64,000 nucleotides of DNA from Firmicutes bacterium UBA1764 (GTDB lineage Bacteria > Bacillota > Clostridia > Peptostreptococcales > Anaerovoracaceae), in NCBI GenBank assembly GCA_002315535.1, contig DCHA01000029.1:1-64000 (forward strand), read 5' to 3'. A program made the position numbers and the translations under genes. Below the pieces are notes generated by a model. That model saw only the letters and a program-made list of their open reading frames with translations. It ran no database searches and had not been told where the DNA came from. Positions 13,978-21,651 of the stretch are shown one piece after another. The number at the start of each line of letters is the position of its first letter. The first letter of the stretch is position 1.

Positions 13978-15411
13978 ATGCTGAATTTTATACCCGTATC
14001 TCCTGAATCATCGGAGATACTCAGAAAATATTATCAAAACTGCAAATATGAAAGCTGTGAATACAGCTGCGCCACAAAGATTTTCTGGAGCCGCTATTAT
14101 TTCTATGAATATGCAATTTCAAACAATTGTCTGATCGTTAAATACAGCGACGGTGAAAACACTGTATTTGAATTTCCCGTTCCGGAGCATTCTTCAGGTA
14201 AAACGCCCTCAGATATAAGCGCAGAAATAGACGGCGCATTAGATGAAATAGACAGCTATTGCAGTAAAAACGAAGTCTTTCCTGTATTCTCAGATATTCC
14301 AAGGGATGAGCTCCCGCGATTTACTTCAAGATATAATTACTTAAAAATAGAAAACAGCAGAGAAGCCAATGACTATATCTATACCGCAGAAAATCTTAAA
14401 TTCTTTAAGGGCAGACACTATGCGGGGCAAAGAAATCATATAAATAAATTTCTTTCGCAGTATCCAAATTGGAAATTCAGAGAACTACAGCCCGACGAAG
14501 ATCTGGGACAATTCTGGAACGAATTTTACAGCGATTTTGATAAGACAAGCAATTTAGCCTTAATGGAAAAACAGGTTGCAATAGATATGATGCAAAACTG
14601 CTTTGAAAAATATGGTCTTTTGGCAGGCTGCATCGAGCTTGACGGAAAGATTGTGGCAATATCTGCGGCTGAAATCTGCGGCGACAGGATGATAATTCAT
14701 ATTGAAAAAGCCTTAGTAAAATACTGCGGTATCTATCCCCTTCTTGTTTCTGAATTTCTAAAGCACTTCGCTGGTGAAAATGTAAAATGGGTTAACCGCG
14801 AAGAGGATGCATCAGACAGAGGCCTTAGAATATCAAAGCTTCAGTACAGGCCGGACAGACTTGTTGAAAAATTCGTCATTCTTCCCCACAGCGAGCTTTT
14901 CTATCTTGATAAAATTCCTGAAATCAAAACGGAAAGACTTGTACTTTCTGAAATAAGACAGGAGGACAGCACGACTTATCAAAAGCTTTGCCTTGATGAA
15001 AAAAATAATGCGCTTTGGGGTTATGACTTTAGAGAGGATTACTCCGGCGACCCGAGCCAAATCCCGGGGAACTATTTCTATCAGCTTGCAAAGGATGATT
15101 TTGAAAGAAGAGTTTGTGTAAACTTCGCGATAAGATTAGATGACAAATTTATAGGTGAAGCGGTTATTTATGAAGCCGATTTAAAAGGCTCAGCCGAGCT
15201 TGGCTGCAGGATATTCCCGGAATATGCCGGCAATGGGTACGGACGGGAAGCCTTCGCCGCAGCATCAGAATGGGCAATATTTGGTGCAGGCCTCAGAAGT
15301 ATAAAAGCAAAGTGCTTTAAGGCCAATATTTCGTCTAAAAAAATGCTTGAAAGCTGCATGACATTTGTATCGGAAAACGATGATTTTTACTTTTACGAGA
15401 GAATATATTAG
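13978..15411 (+). CDS. DUF2156 domain fused to a GNAT acetyltransferase
   Basis: A 477-residue two-domain protein. Residues 1 to about 305 match the DUF2156 (phosphatidylglycerol lysyltransferase C-terminal-like) pattern: a Trp/Tyr-rich first part, LKFFKGRHYAGQRNHINKFLSQYP near residue 143, then a second GNAT-like lobe (LVEKFVILP at the end). Residues ~315-477 are a separate GNAT of the RimJ/RimL type, beginning with KTERLVLSEIRQED and containing the acetyl-CoA loop YAGNGYGREAF. It probably transfers aminoacyl or acyl groups; the substrate is unknown. I prefer the ATG at 13978 over the in-frame ATG at 13960 because of the promoter and Shine-Dalgarno positions. The gene runs towards the origin, against its neighbours. 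Confidence 0.8.
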   Translation: MLNFIPVSPESSEILRKYYQNCKYESCEYSCATKIFWSRYYFYEYAISNNCLIVKYSDGENTVFEFPVPEHSSGKTPSDISAEIDGALDEIDSYCSKNEVFPVFSDIPRDELPRFTSRYNYLKIENSREANDYIYTAENLKFFKGRHYAGQRNHINKFLSQYPNWKFRELQPDEDLGQFWNEFYSDFDKTSNLALMEKQVAIDMMQNCFEKYGLLAGCIELDGKIVAISAAEICGDRMIIHIEKALVKYCGIYPLLVSEFLKHFAGENVKWVNREEDASDRGLRISKLQYRPDRLVEKFVILPHSELFYLDKIPEIKTERLVLSEIRQEDSTTYQKLCLDEKNNALWGYDFREDYSGDPSQIPGNYFYQLAKDDFERRVCVNFAIRLDDKFIGEAVIYEADLKGSAELGCRIFPEYAGNGYGREAFAAASEWAIFGAGLRSIKAKCFKANISSKKMLESCMTFVSENDDFYFYERIY

Positions 15412-15426
15412 TTATTCTCTCTTTTT
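15397..15426 (+). terminator. Rho-independent terminator overlapping the DUF2156-GNAT stop codon
   Basis: GAGAGAATA - 7-nt loop - TATTCTCTC followed by TTTTT. The stop codon lies in the loop. It shields the origin from head-on transcription by the upstream gene. Confidence 0.85.
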
Positions 15427-15600
15427 AAATTTTTTTTAAAAAAGAATTAAATCTATATATTGTGGTTGTGGATATTAATAATAAAGTTTTGCACAAAATG
15501 GTGGATAAGTTGTGGAAAAGCCATAAATCAACCCTGTTTTTGGGGTATTCCTGTGGAAAACATTTTCTGCTATAATCTATTTCCACACTATATTTAGAGG
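15427..15600 (+). other. oriC part 1: DnaA-box cluster and dnaA promoter
   Basis: An AT-rich region with several near-consensus DnaA boxes (consensus TTATNCACA or its complement): TGTGGATAT at 15467-15475, GGTGGATAA at 15500-15508, TGTGGAAAA at 15511-15519 and again at 15552-15560, and ATTTCCACA at 15579-15587. A TATAAT at 15571-15576 is the likely dnaA -10, so boxes overlap the promoter and suggest DnaA autoregulation. This corresponds to the upstream half of the bipartite Bacillus-type origin. Confidence 0.8.
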
Positions 15601-15608
15601 TTTAAATT

Positions 15609-16925
15609 ATGACTAATATTGAACTGAAGCATAAGTGGAGAACCGTGCTTGATACATGCCCTGTAGACAAGCTCAACTCCGTAAAAATCGATCAATGGTA
15701 TCGCCCTCTTTCACCGAAATCAATCGATGAAGAAAATGGCGTAATCTATTTTATTGCAAGCGAAACTAATCCTATGCTCAAGCATATGGTTAATTCCAAT
15801 TTCAATCTTATCAGGGAAACTCTGATTGAGACCTTCGGTAAAGAATATAAAATTGAAATCATTGATGAGTTCGATGACTTTGATGAAGATATGGAAGGCA
15901 GCTACAGCGATCCGCACTATACCTTCGAACGCTTTGTTTCCGGAGCAAATAATAGACTTGCGCTCGCCGCAAGCCTTGCAATTGCTGAAAATTTCACTCC
16001 GGAGTATAACCCTCTATTTATATACGGAGGCTCCGGCCTTGGTAAAACTCACCTTCTTGCCGCTATTAAATCATATGTAAGAGAGAATAATCCGGAAAAG
16101 AAGGTTATTTACGTTACAACAGAGGCCTTTACAAACGAGCTTATTACATCAATTCAGAAGCAAACAACCGAGCAATTCCGTGAAAAATACAGAAAAGCGG
16201 ACATTCTGCTTTTGGATGATATTCAGTTTATTGCCGGAAAAGAAGGTACTGAAGAGGAAGTATTTAATACCTTTAATGCCCTTTATTCCGCCCATAAACA
16301 GATAGTATTAAGCTCTGATAAACCACCAAAGGATTTGAAAACCTTGCCTGACAGATTAGTCAGCCGTTTCAGCCAGGGCATGATAGCAGATATTCAGCCG
16401 CCTGACTACGAAACAAGAGTTGCTATTCTTCAGCAGAAAATTGAAGAAAAAGGACTTGATGTTAATCAGAATATTTCCGAAGTAATAGATCTTATTGCTC
16501 AAAATATCACTGATAATATCAGAGAGCTTGAAGGAGCTCTTACAAGAGTTATAGGAATGGCAACCCTCTCAAACGTTGAAATTACAAAGGGTTTTGCAAA
16601 ATCAGTACTAACTGATGTATTCCATTTAAAAGAAAAAGAGATTAGCGCAGAAAACATTAAGAAAAGCGTTGCAGAATTTTACGGAGTTAAAATTTCTGAC
16701 CTTGAGAGTGCAAAACGTTCAAGAATATACGTTGTCCCAAGGCAAATTGCAATTTATCTTATAAGAAAGCATACACAGCTTTCACTTCCTCAAATAGGAC
16801 AGGAATTCGGCGGCAGAGATCATACAACCGTTATGCACAGCTGCGAAAAAATTGAAGAAGAATTAAAAATTAACGATTCATTAAGAAAGAAAATAGAAAC
16901 TATCGAAAATCAGTTTTCTATGTAG
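15609..16925 (+). CDS. dnaA: Chromosomal replication initiator protein DnaA
   Basis: A 438-residue initiator. Domain I is residues 1 to ~80 and the linker is short and acidic (DEFDDFDEDMEG). The AAA+ domain starts near YTFERFVSGANNRLALAAS, with Walker A GGSGLGKTHL, Walker B LLLDDIQF and the arginine-finger and sensor region. Domain IV ends with the DNA-binding signature GGRDHTTVMHSCEK. It is flanked on both sides by DnaA boxes. No promoter other than the 15571 -10 is needed for dnaA. Confidence 0.99.
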   Translation: MTNIELKHKWRTVLDTCPVDKLNSVKIDQWYRPLSPKSIDEENGVIYFIASETNPMLKHMVNSNFNLIRETLIETFGKEYKIEIIDEFDDFDEDMEGSYSDPHYTFERFVSGANNRLALAASLAIAENFTPEYNPLFIYGGSGLGKTHLLAAIKSYVRENNPEKKVIYVTTEAFTNELITSIQKQTTEQFREKYRKADILLLDDIQFIAGKEGTEEEVFNTFNALYSAHKQIVLSSDKPPKDLKTLPDRLVSRFSQGMIADIQPPDYETRVAILQQKIEEKGLDVNQNISEVIDLIAQNITDNIRELEGALTRVIGMATLSNVEITKGFAKSVLTDVFHLKEKEISAENIKKSVAEFYGVKISDLESAKRSRIYVVPRQIAIYLIRKHTQLSLPQIGQEFGGRDHTTVMHSCEKIEEELKINDSLRKKIETIENQFSM

Positions 16926-16937
16926 TTTTCAAGGCTT

Positions 16938-17070
16938 TGTGGAAAAATAAATCACTTTATACACAGAATAATCCACAAATAAATTAAGGATAATTCAAGC
17001 ATATTTAGACTTATACCTCTTTCCACAGCCCCTACTACTATTACTACTAAAAAATATTAATTAATAATAA
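16938..17070 (+). other. oriC part 2: DnaA boxes, GC cluster, DnaA-trio and AT-rich unwinding element
   Basis: Between dnaA and dnaN lie TTGTGGAAA (from about 16938), a perfect DnaA box TTATACACA (16957-16965), TAATCCACA (16969-16977) and CTTTCCACA (17019-17027). Immediately after the last box are GCCCC (17028-17032), the run TAC TAC TAT TAC TAC TAA (17033-17050) and an A/T-only tract (17051-17070). DnaA box, GC cluster, trinucleotide run and AT tract, in that order, are the basal unwinding system described for B. subtilis (DnaA-trio). This is therefore the predicted site of strand opening. Confidence 0.85.
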
Positions 17071-17085
17071 AGATAAGGAGTCATT

Positions 17086-18186
17086 ATGAAATTTGCATGC
17101 ACTCAGCTTTCTCTTATAAAAGCAATATCAACCGTAGATAAAGCAGTTAGTACAAGAACAACTATTCCTGCATTAAAGGGTATTTTATTAAATGTTAAAG
17201 ATAACAGATTATTTTTAACTGCTTCTGATTTAGACCTTTCAATTGAAACTGCAATTGAAATTCAGGCTGAATCCGAAGGATCTGTTGTTGTAAATGCAAA
17301 ATTATTTGGAGACATTATCAGAAAGCTTCCAAGTGCAATAGTAAAGCTTGAAGAAATAAACGGAAAATTATTTATTTCATGTCTTGGATCCGAATTTAAT
17401 ATTGTTACACTTCCGGCTGACGAATTTCCTAATATAGGAATGGTTAATGAGCTTCATAAGATTAACTTAAATAAAGATATATTTAAGGATTTAATTAAGA
17501 AGACAAGCTTTGCCGCAAGTATAGATGAAAAGAAAGGCAGTCTTACAGGATGTCTTATGCAGTTTAGTGATAACTGCCTCGAGCTTGCAGCTCTTGATGG
17601 TTTTAGAATGGCAATTGCAAAAGCAGCTTTACCAGGAGAAAATAAAAAGGTTCTTATTCCTGCAAGAATATTAACAGAGCTTGCAAAGCTTTTAAATGAT
17701 ATTGATGCATCTGATATTTCATTAATTCTTGATGAAAAGAGAGCAGAAGTATTTATGGATGAAACCAGAGTTGTTATCAGACTTCTTGAAGGTGAATTTA
17801 TCAGATATAAGGATATTATTCCTAAGGAATATAAAACAAGAGTTATTGTATCCGCAAAGGAAATGCTTAACTCTATTGAAAGAGCATCACTTCTTGCAAA
17901 GGAAGGAAAGAATAATTTAATTAGATTAGAAATAACTGATGGAAATATAGAAATTAGTTCAAGATCTGAAGAAGGTAATGTAAAAGAAAATATCAGTGCC
18001 GAAACAGAAGGAGATAATTTAGTTATTGGATTTAATTCAAAGTATATCAGTGATGTACTTAAGGTTGTTTCTGATGATGAAATTGCATTTGAAATGGGTA
18101 ATGCAGTAAGTGCATGTCTTATTAAGCCTGTTTCCGGAGATGAATATACCTACTTAGTTCTTCCTGTAAGAATTTCTGCAAATTAA
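17086..18186 (+). CDS. dnaN: DNA polymerase III beta subunit (sliding clamp)
   Basis: The 366-residue processivity clamp, with three repeated domains of ~120 residues. The family N-terminus MKFACTQLSLIKAISTVDKAVSTRTTIPALKGILL and the C-terminal YLVLPVRI are clear. A taaggag Shine-Dalgarno precedes the ATG. Third-codon positions are noticeably A/T-richer here and in recF than in flanking genes. It is transcribed from the oriC region, probably with dnaA or from its own promoter. Confidence 0.98.
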   Translation: MKFACTQLSLIKAISTVDKAVSTRTTIPALKGILLNVKDNRLFLTASDLDLSIETAIEIQAESEGSVVVNAKLFGDIIRKLPSAIVKLEEINGKLFISCLGSEFNIVTLPADEFPNIGMVNELHKINLNKDIFKDLIKKTSFAASIDEKKGSLTGCLMQFSDNCLELAALDGFRMAIAKAALPGENKKVLIPARILTELAKLLNDIDASDISLILDEKRAEVFMDETRVVIRLLEGEFIRYKDIIPKEYKTRVIVSAKEMLNSIERASLLAKEGKNNLIRLEITDGNIEISSRSEEGNVKENISAETEGDNLVIGFNSKYISDVLKVVSDDEIAFEMGNAVSACLIKPVSGDEYTYLVLPVRISAN

Positions 18187-18189
18187 TAA

Positions 18190-19263
18190 ATGTATTTTAA
18201 AGATATAGAACTCAAAAATTTTAGAAATTATAAAGATTTAAAAATTGAGTTTGATAAAAATTTAAATATATTTTTAGGTCATAATGCCCAGGGCAAAACA
18301 AATCTTCTTGAAAGTATTTATGTTACAGGTATGGGCAGATCTTTTCGTACAAATTCCGATAAGGAAATGATTTTATTTAATGAGGAGTTTGCAAAGGTTA
18401 AAGCAAACATCATTGAAGAAAACAGAGAAGATGAAGTAGAAATCATTTATCAGAATGATGGAAAAATAATTAAGCTTGACGGAATAAAGCTTCAAAGAAC
18501 TGTTGATTTACTTGAAACAGTATACATAGTTGTTTTCAGCCCTGAAGATTTAAAAATAGTTAAAGAAGGACCAGATAACAGAAGAAGATTTTTAGACAGA
18601 GAGCTTTGTCAAATTAAACCTATTTATTATTCTGATCTAGGTAATTTTAAAAAGGTATTAAAAGAAAGAAATACTCTTTTAAGAGAAAATAATAATGATA
18701 AAAATTTATATTCTGTTTTTAATGAATCACTCGCAGAATATGCAATTAGAATCGTTATTGAAAGAAAAAAATTTATTGAAAGATTAAATGAAATTTCTCA
18801 AAAGCTCCATGATAATATTACCTCCGGAGCAGAAAAAATAAATCTTTCATATGAAACTAAAATAAATACTAAAGAAGAATATTTAGATTTATTAAATGAT
18901 AATTTTGAAAAAGATCTTTATAAAGGATACACAAGCTTTGGTCCTCATAAGGATGATATAAAAATTGTTATTAATGATACTGATATAAGAACATACGGAT
19001 CACAAGGACAGCAAAGAACAGCTGCATTATCAATGAAGCTTGCTGAGCTTGGTCTTATTAAGCAGGAAACAGGAAAGGATGCTGTATTACTGCTTGATGA
19101 TGTATTATCAGAGCTTGATCAAAACAGACAAAGGTATTTAATTGAATCGATGAAATCTGTTCAGGTGTTTATTACAGCGACAGAAATTGATGAAAAACTA
19201 AGACAACTTTTGCCACAAGGAAAAAGCTTTCTTGTTGACAAGGGAAGTATTAAAAATATATAA
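18190..19263 (+). CDS. recF: DNA replication and repair protein RecF
   Basis: An SMC-like ATPase that helps load RecA at single-strand gaps. The 357-residue protein has Walker A LGHNAQGKTNLLE (residues ~29-41), the signature YGSQGQQRTAALSMKLAE and Walker B AVLLLDDVLSELD. It begins 3 bp after dnaN; the small S4-domain protein (YaaA) often found between the two is absent. The rpmH promoter lies in its last 30 codons. The region is very A/T-rich. Confidence 0.97.
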   Translation: MYFKDIELKNFRNYKDLKIEFDKNLNIFLGHNAQGKTNLLESIYVTGMGRSFRTNSDKEMILFNEEFAKVKANIIEENREDEVEIIYQNDGKIIKLDGIKLQRTVDLLETVYIVVFSPEDLKIVKEGPDNRRRFLDRELCQIKPIYYSDLGNFKKVLKERNTLLRENNNDKNLYSVFNESLAEYAIRIVIERKKFIERLNEISQKLHDNITSGAEKINLSYETKINTKEEYLDLLNDNFEKDLYKGYTSFGPHKDDIKIVINDTDIRTYGSQGQQRTAALSMKLAELGLIKQETGKDAVLLLDDVLSELDQNRQRYLIESMKSVQVFITATEIDEKLRQLLPQGKSFLVDKGSIKNI

Positions 19264-19264
19264 T
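19235..19264 (+). promoter_or_regulatory. Promoter of the rpmH-rnpA operon inside the 3' end of recF
   Basis: -35 TTGACA (19235-19240), an 18-bp spacer, and -10 TATAAT (19259-19264): both hexamers are perfect. It starts a transcript of about 40 nt leader before rpmH, giving the ribosomal protein gene expression independent of recF. Confidence 0.75.
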
Positions 19265-19309
19265 TTTTAGGTTAGTTTACTACAATAATAATGAAAGGAG
19301 GAAAATAAC

Positions 19310-19450
19310 ATGGCAGGCAAAATGACATATCAGCCTAAGAAGGGCCAGAGAGCTAAGGAACATGGTTTCCGTAAGAGAATGGCAACAAAGAATGGCCGTA
19401 ACGTTCTTAAGAGAAGAAGAGCAAGAGGCAGAAAGAAGCTTAGTGCATAA
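19310..19450 (+). CDS. rpmH: 50S ribosomal protein L34
   Basis: A 46-residue basic protein: [20 protein letters not shown], then an Arg/Lys-rich tail ending RKKLSA. This is the L34 consensus TYQPKK...[25 protein letters not shown]. The ATG at 19310 has GGAGG at 19297-19301 with an 8-bp spacer, giving four extra residues (MAGK) before the usual M-T-Y-Q start; an internal start at 19322 has no comparable site. The stop overlaps the rnpA ATG (TAATG). Confidence 0.96.
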   Translation: MAGKMTYQPKKGQRAKEHGFRKRMATKNGRNVLKRRRARGRKKLSA

Positions 19451-19785
19451 TGAAAAATCCCGATATTTTAAGAAATCAGCAGGACTTTAACCGGCTGTAT
19501 AAAAAAGCTAAATCGTCGGGGAGCAAGTATGTGGTTATTCTGTATTTAAAGAATGGACTCACACACAACAGAATGGCATTCGTAGCCAGTAAAAAAGTTG
19601 GAAATAGTGTTAAACGTCACAGAGCAGTGCGTCTCATGCGAGAGTCATACAGACAGCTTGAGTCACAGTTTTCAATTGGGTATGATTTACTTTTCATCGC
19701 CCGAAATACGATCACTGAAACGAAATGTGCGGATGTGAAAAAATCAATTGAAGCCGCAGCTAAGAGAGCCGGCATACTAGGGTAG
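19450..19785 (+). CDS. rnpA: Ribonuclease P protein component
   Basis: The protein cofactor of RNase P, needed for 5' maturation of tRNA. It is 111 residues. The family pattern runs from [16 protein letters not shown] through [28 protein letters not shown]. The RNR motif reads RHR here, an unusual but conservative change in the RNA-contacting helix. It is coupled to rpmH by a one-base overlap, the common bacterial arrangement. Confidence 0.95.
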   Translation: MKNPDILRNQQDFNRLYKKAKSSGSKYVVILYLKNGLTHNRMAFVASKKVGNSVKRHRAVRLMRESYRQLESQFSIGYDLLFIARNTITETKCADVKKSIEAAAKRAGILG

Positions 19786-19790
19786 TGCTT

Positions 19791-20000
19791 ATGAAAAAAG
19801 TTTTATTATTTTTAATTACTTTTTACAGGGCTTGTATTTCCCCTAGATTCCCGAGCTGTTGCAGATTTACTCCAACATGCTCTCAATATGCTATTGAAGC
19901 TATTGAAAAATACGGCGCTCTTAAAGGAGGATGGCTTGCATTCAAGCGCATTCTCAGGTGTCATCCCGGAAATCCCGGGGGTTATGACCCAGTGCCTTAA
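19791..20000 (+). CDS. yidD: Membrane protein insertion efficiency factor YidD
   Basis: A small membrane-associated protein of about 69 residues that assists YidC. It has the characteristic [24 protein letters not shown] and [19 protein letters not shown] favour the ATG at 19791; an in-frame GTG at 19785 overlapping the rnpA stop would add two residues. It lies in the conserved order rnpA-yidD-yidC. Confidence 0.93.
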   Translation: MKKVLLFLITFYRACISPRFPSCCRFTPTCSQYAIEAIEKYGALKGGWLAFKRILRCHPGNPGGYDPVP

Positions 20001-20010
20001 TTAGAAAAAT

Positions 20011-20024
20011 AGCCCGAAAGGGCT
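20011..20024 (+). promoter_or_regulatory. GNRA-loop hairpin before the yidC ribosome-binding site
   Basis: AGCCC-GAAA-GGGCT, a 5-bp stem capped by a GAAA tetraloop, ends one base before the yidC Shine-Dalgarno GGAGG (20026-20030). There is no T-tract, so it is not a terminator. It could modulate translation initiation of yidC. Confidence 0.35.
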
Positions 20025-20040
20025 TGGAGGAAAGAAACAG

Positions 20041-20760
20041 ATGAAATATATGGCCATAGCCATGGGTTGGGTAATGAAGTTTTTATACGACATTATCAAC
20101 AACTACGGCATCACCATTATTGTTCTTACTGTTATTGTAAGAGCACTCCTGATACCTCTTTACGGTAAGCAGCAGAAGTCCATGGCAAAGATGACAGAAC
20201 TTCAGCCGAAGATCAACGAGATTCAGCAGCGCTATGCAAATGACAGAGAAAAAATGAACGAAAAGCTGAATGAAGTATATGCCGAAGCAGGATCAAGTCC
20301 TCTTTCCGGATGTCTTCCTTTAGTTATTCAGATGCCTATTATCATGGGACTTTATACATTACTCAGAAGCCCTCTTGATTACCTTAATCTTGAAGGTGCA
20401 GAGTACATGATAACAGCTGTTCATGAAGGTTTCCTTTGGATTTCTGACCTTTGTCAAACTGACCCTTGGATTCTTCCTGTACTTGCAGGTCTGACAACCT
20501 TCTTTAGTATGTCAGGTCAGGCACAGTCACAGACAGGTGGATCTGCCGGAACAATGAAGGCTATGAAGTACTTCTTCCCGGTAATGATTTTCCTTATGGG
20601 CAGAACATTCCCAGCTGGTCTTGCACTTTATTGGACTGTAGGTAACCTTGTTACCTGGGTTCAGAACAAGATTTTCAGCAATAAGACAAAGAAAGAAAAA
20701 CTCAAGGCAGAAGTAAAAGAAGAAGTAATCAAGAGCAGAAAAGAAGCAAGAGGAAAATAA
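20041..20760 (+). CDS. yidC: Membrane protein insertase YidC/SpoIIIJ
   Basis: Inserts membrane proteins, alone or with SecYEG. The 239-residue Gram-positive type lacks the large periplasmic domain. Visible are the first membrane helix with the conserved arginine region (IIVLTVIVRALLIPLYGKQQKS), the coiled hairpin MTELQPKINEIQQRYANDREKMNEKL, GCLPLVIQMPIIMGLY, and the C-terminal FPAGLALYWTVGNLVTWVQ. No lipobox is seen at the N-terminus, unlike B. subtilis SpoIIIJ. The tail is basic. Confidence 0.95.
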   Translation: MKYMAIAMGWVMKFLYDIINNYGITIIVLTVIVRALLIPLYGKQQKSMAKMTELQPKINEIQQRYANDREKMNEKLNEVYAEAGSSPLSGCLPLVIQMPIIMGLYTLLRSPLDYLNLEGAEYMITAVHEGFLWISDLCQTDPWILPVLAGLTTFFSMSGQAQSQTGGSAGTMKAMKYFFPVMIFLMGRTFPAGLALYWTVGNLVTWVQNKIFSNKTKKEKLKAEVKEEVIKSRKEARGK

Positions 20761-21587
20761 TGAAATATTCTGAGAAATGGGGAGACAGCGTTGACTCTGC
20801 AGTTAAGCTGGCCCTCGCAGATCTTGGACTTACTGAAGAACAGGTTAATGTAACCATTCTTGAGCAGCCGTCCAAGGGCTTCTTTGGTCTTGGTTCTAAG
20901 CTTGCAAAAGTAAGAGTAGAAGAGAAGGCTCCGGAAAAGGTTGAAGAACCAAAGAAGGAAGCTAAAGAGATTAAAGAAGTAAAGGCAGAAGCAAAGCCTG
21001 AAGTTTCAGAAAAGAAAAATCAGTCTAAGCCAAAGCCAAAGAAGGAGCATAAGGAAAAGAAGCACGAAAAGCATGAAAATGATCATGCAAACGAAGATCT
21101 TTCAGTTTTAAATGAAAGACCGGCTGATTTAGTAGAAGCTCCTGAGCATCCGGCTCATGTTTTCCTTACTGATATTTCAAAGGAAATGGGTTTGGATATT
21201 AACATCAAAACTTATACAAACGAAAAGCTTGTATACATTGATGTTGACGGTCCGGACAGCGGAACCGTAATTGGTAAACGTGGTGCCACACTTGATGCAC
21301 TCCAGTACCTTACAAGTCTTGTTGTAAACAAAGACGACGGTGCTTACAAGAGAGTTGTAATCAATGCCGAAGGCTACCGCGAAAAGAGAGAAAAGACTCT
21401 CGAAAAGCTTGCTAACAGACTCGCCGATAAGGCGCTTAAGACAGGAAAGGCCGTAAGGCTTGAACCGATGAATCCTTATGAACGTAAGGTAATTCATACA
21501 ACACTTCAGGCAAGACCTGAGGTTAAAACAAGAAGCGAAGGTGAAGAACCTTATAGAAAGGTTGTCATCGAGCCGGCAAGAAAATAG
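20760..21587 (+). CDS. khpB: RNA-binding protein KhpB (Jag)
   Basis: A 275-residue RNA-binding protein linked to cell elongation and division in Firmicutes. Residues 1-55 are the Jag_N domain (GDSVDSAVKLALADLGL, then KGFFGLGSKLAKVRV). A long Lys/Glu-rich linker follows (about 60-115). The KH domain contains VIGKRGATLDALQYLTSLV and the R3H domain carries RLEPMNPYERKVIHTTLQ. Its ATG overlaps the yidC stop. A terminator follows, so this ends the rpmH-khpB operon. Confidence 0.95.
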   Translation: MKYSEKWGDSVDSAVKLALADLGLTEEQVNVTILEQPSKGFFGLGSKLAKVRVEEKAPEKVEEPKKEAKEIKEVKAEAKPEVSEKKNQSKPKPKKEHKEKKHEKHENDHANEDLSVLNERPADLVEAPEHPAHVFLTDISKEMGLDINIKTYTNEKLVYIDVDGPDSGTVIGKRGATLDALQYLTSLVVNKDDGAYKRVVINAEGYREKREKTLEKLANRLADKALKTGKAVRLEPMNPYERKVIHTTLQARPEVKTRSEGEEPYRKVVIEPARK

Positions 21588-21606
21588 CACCCTCAAGGTG
21601 AAAGGT

Positions 21607-21646
21607 TGGGGAGGCGCAGCAATCACTGCGCTATCCCCATTTTTAT
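21607..21646 (+). terminator. Terminator between khpB and mnmE
   Basis: TGGGGA-g-GCGCAG, 6-nt loop, CTGCGC-ta-TCCCCA: a two-part 12-bp stem with a small internal bulge, followed by TTTTTATTT. The mnmE ATG lies only 5 bp after the T-tract, so mnmE must be reached by readthrough or by an unseen promoter. Confidence 0.8.
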
Positions 21647-21651
21647 TTATC

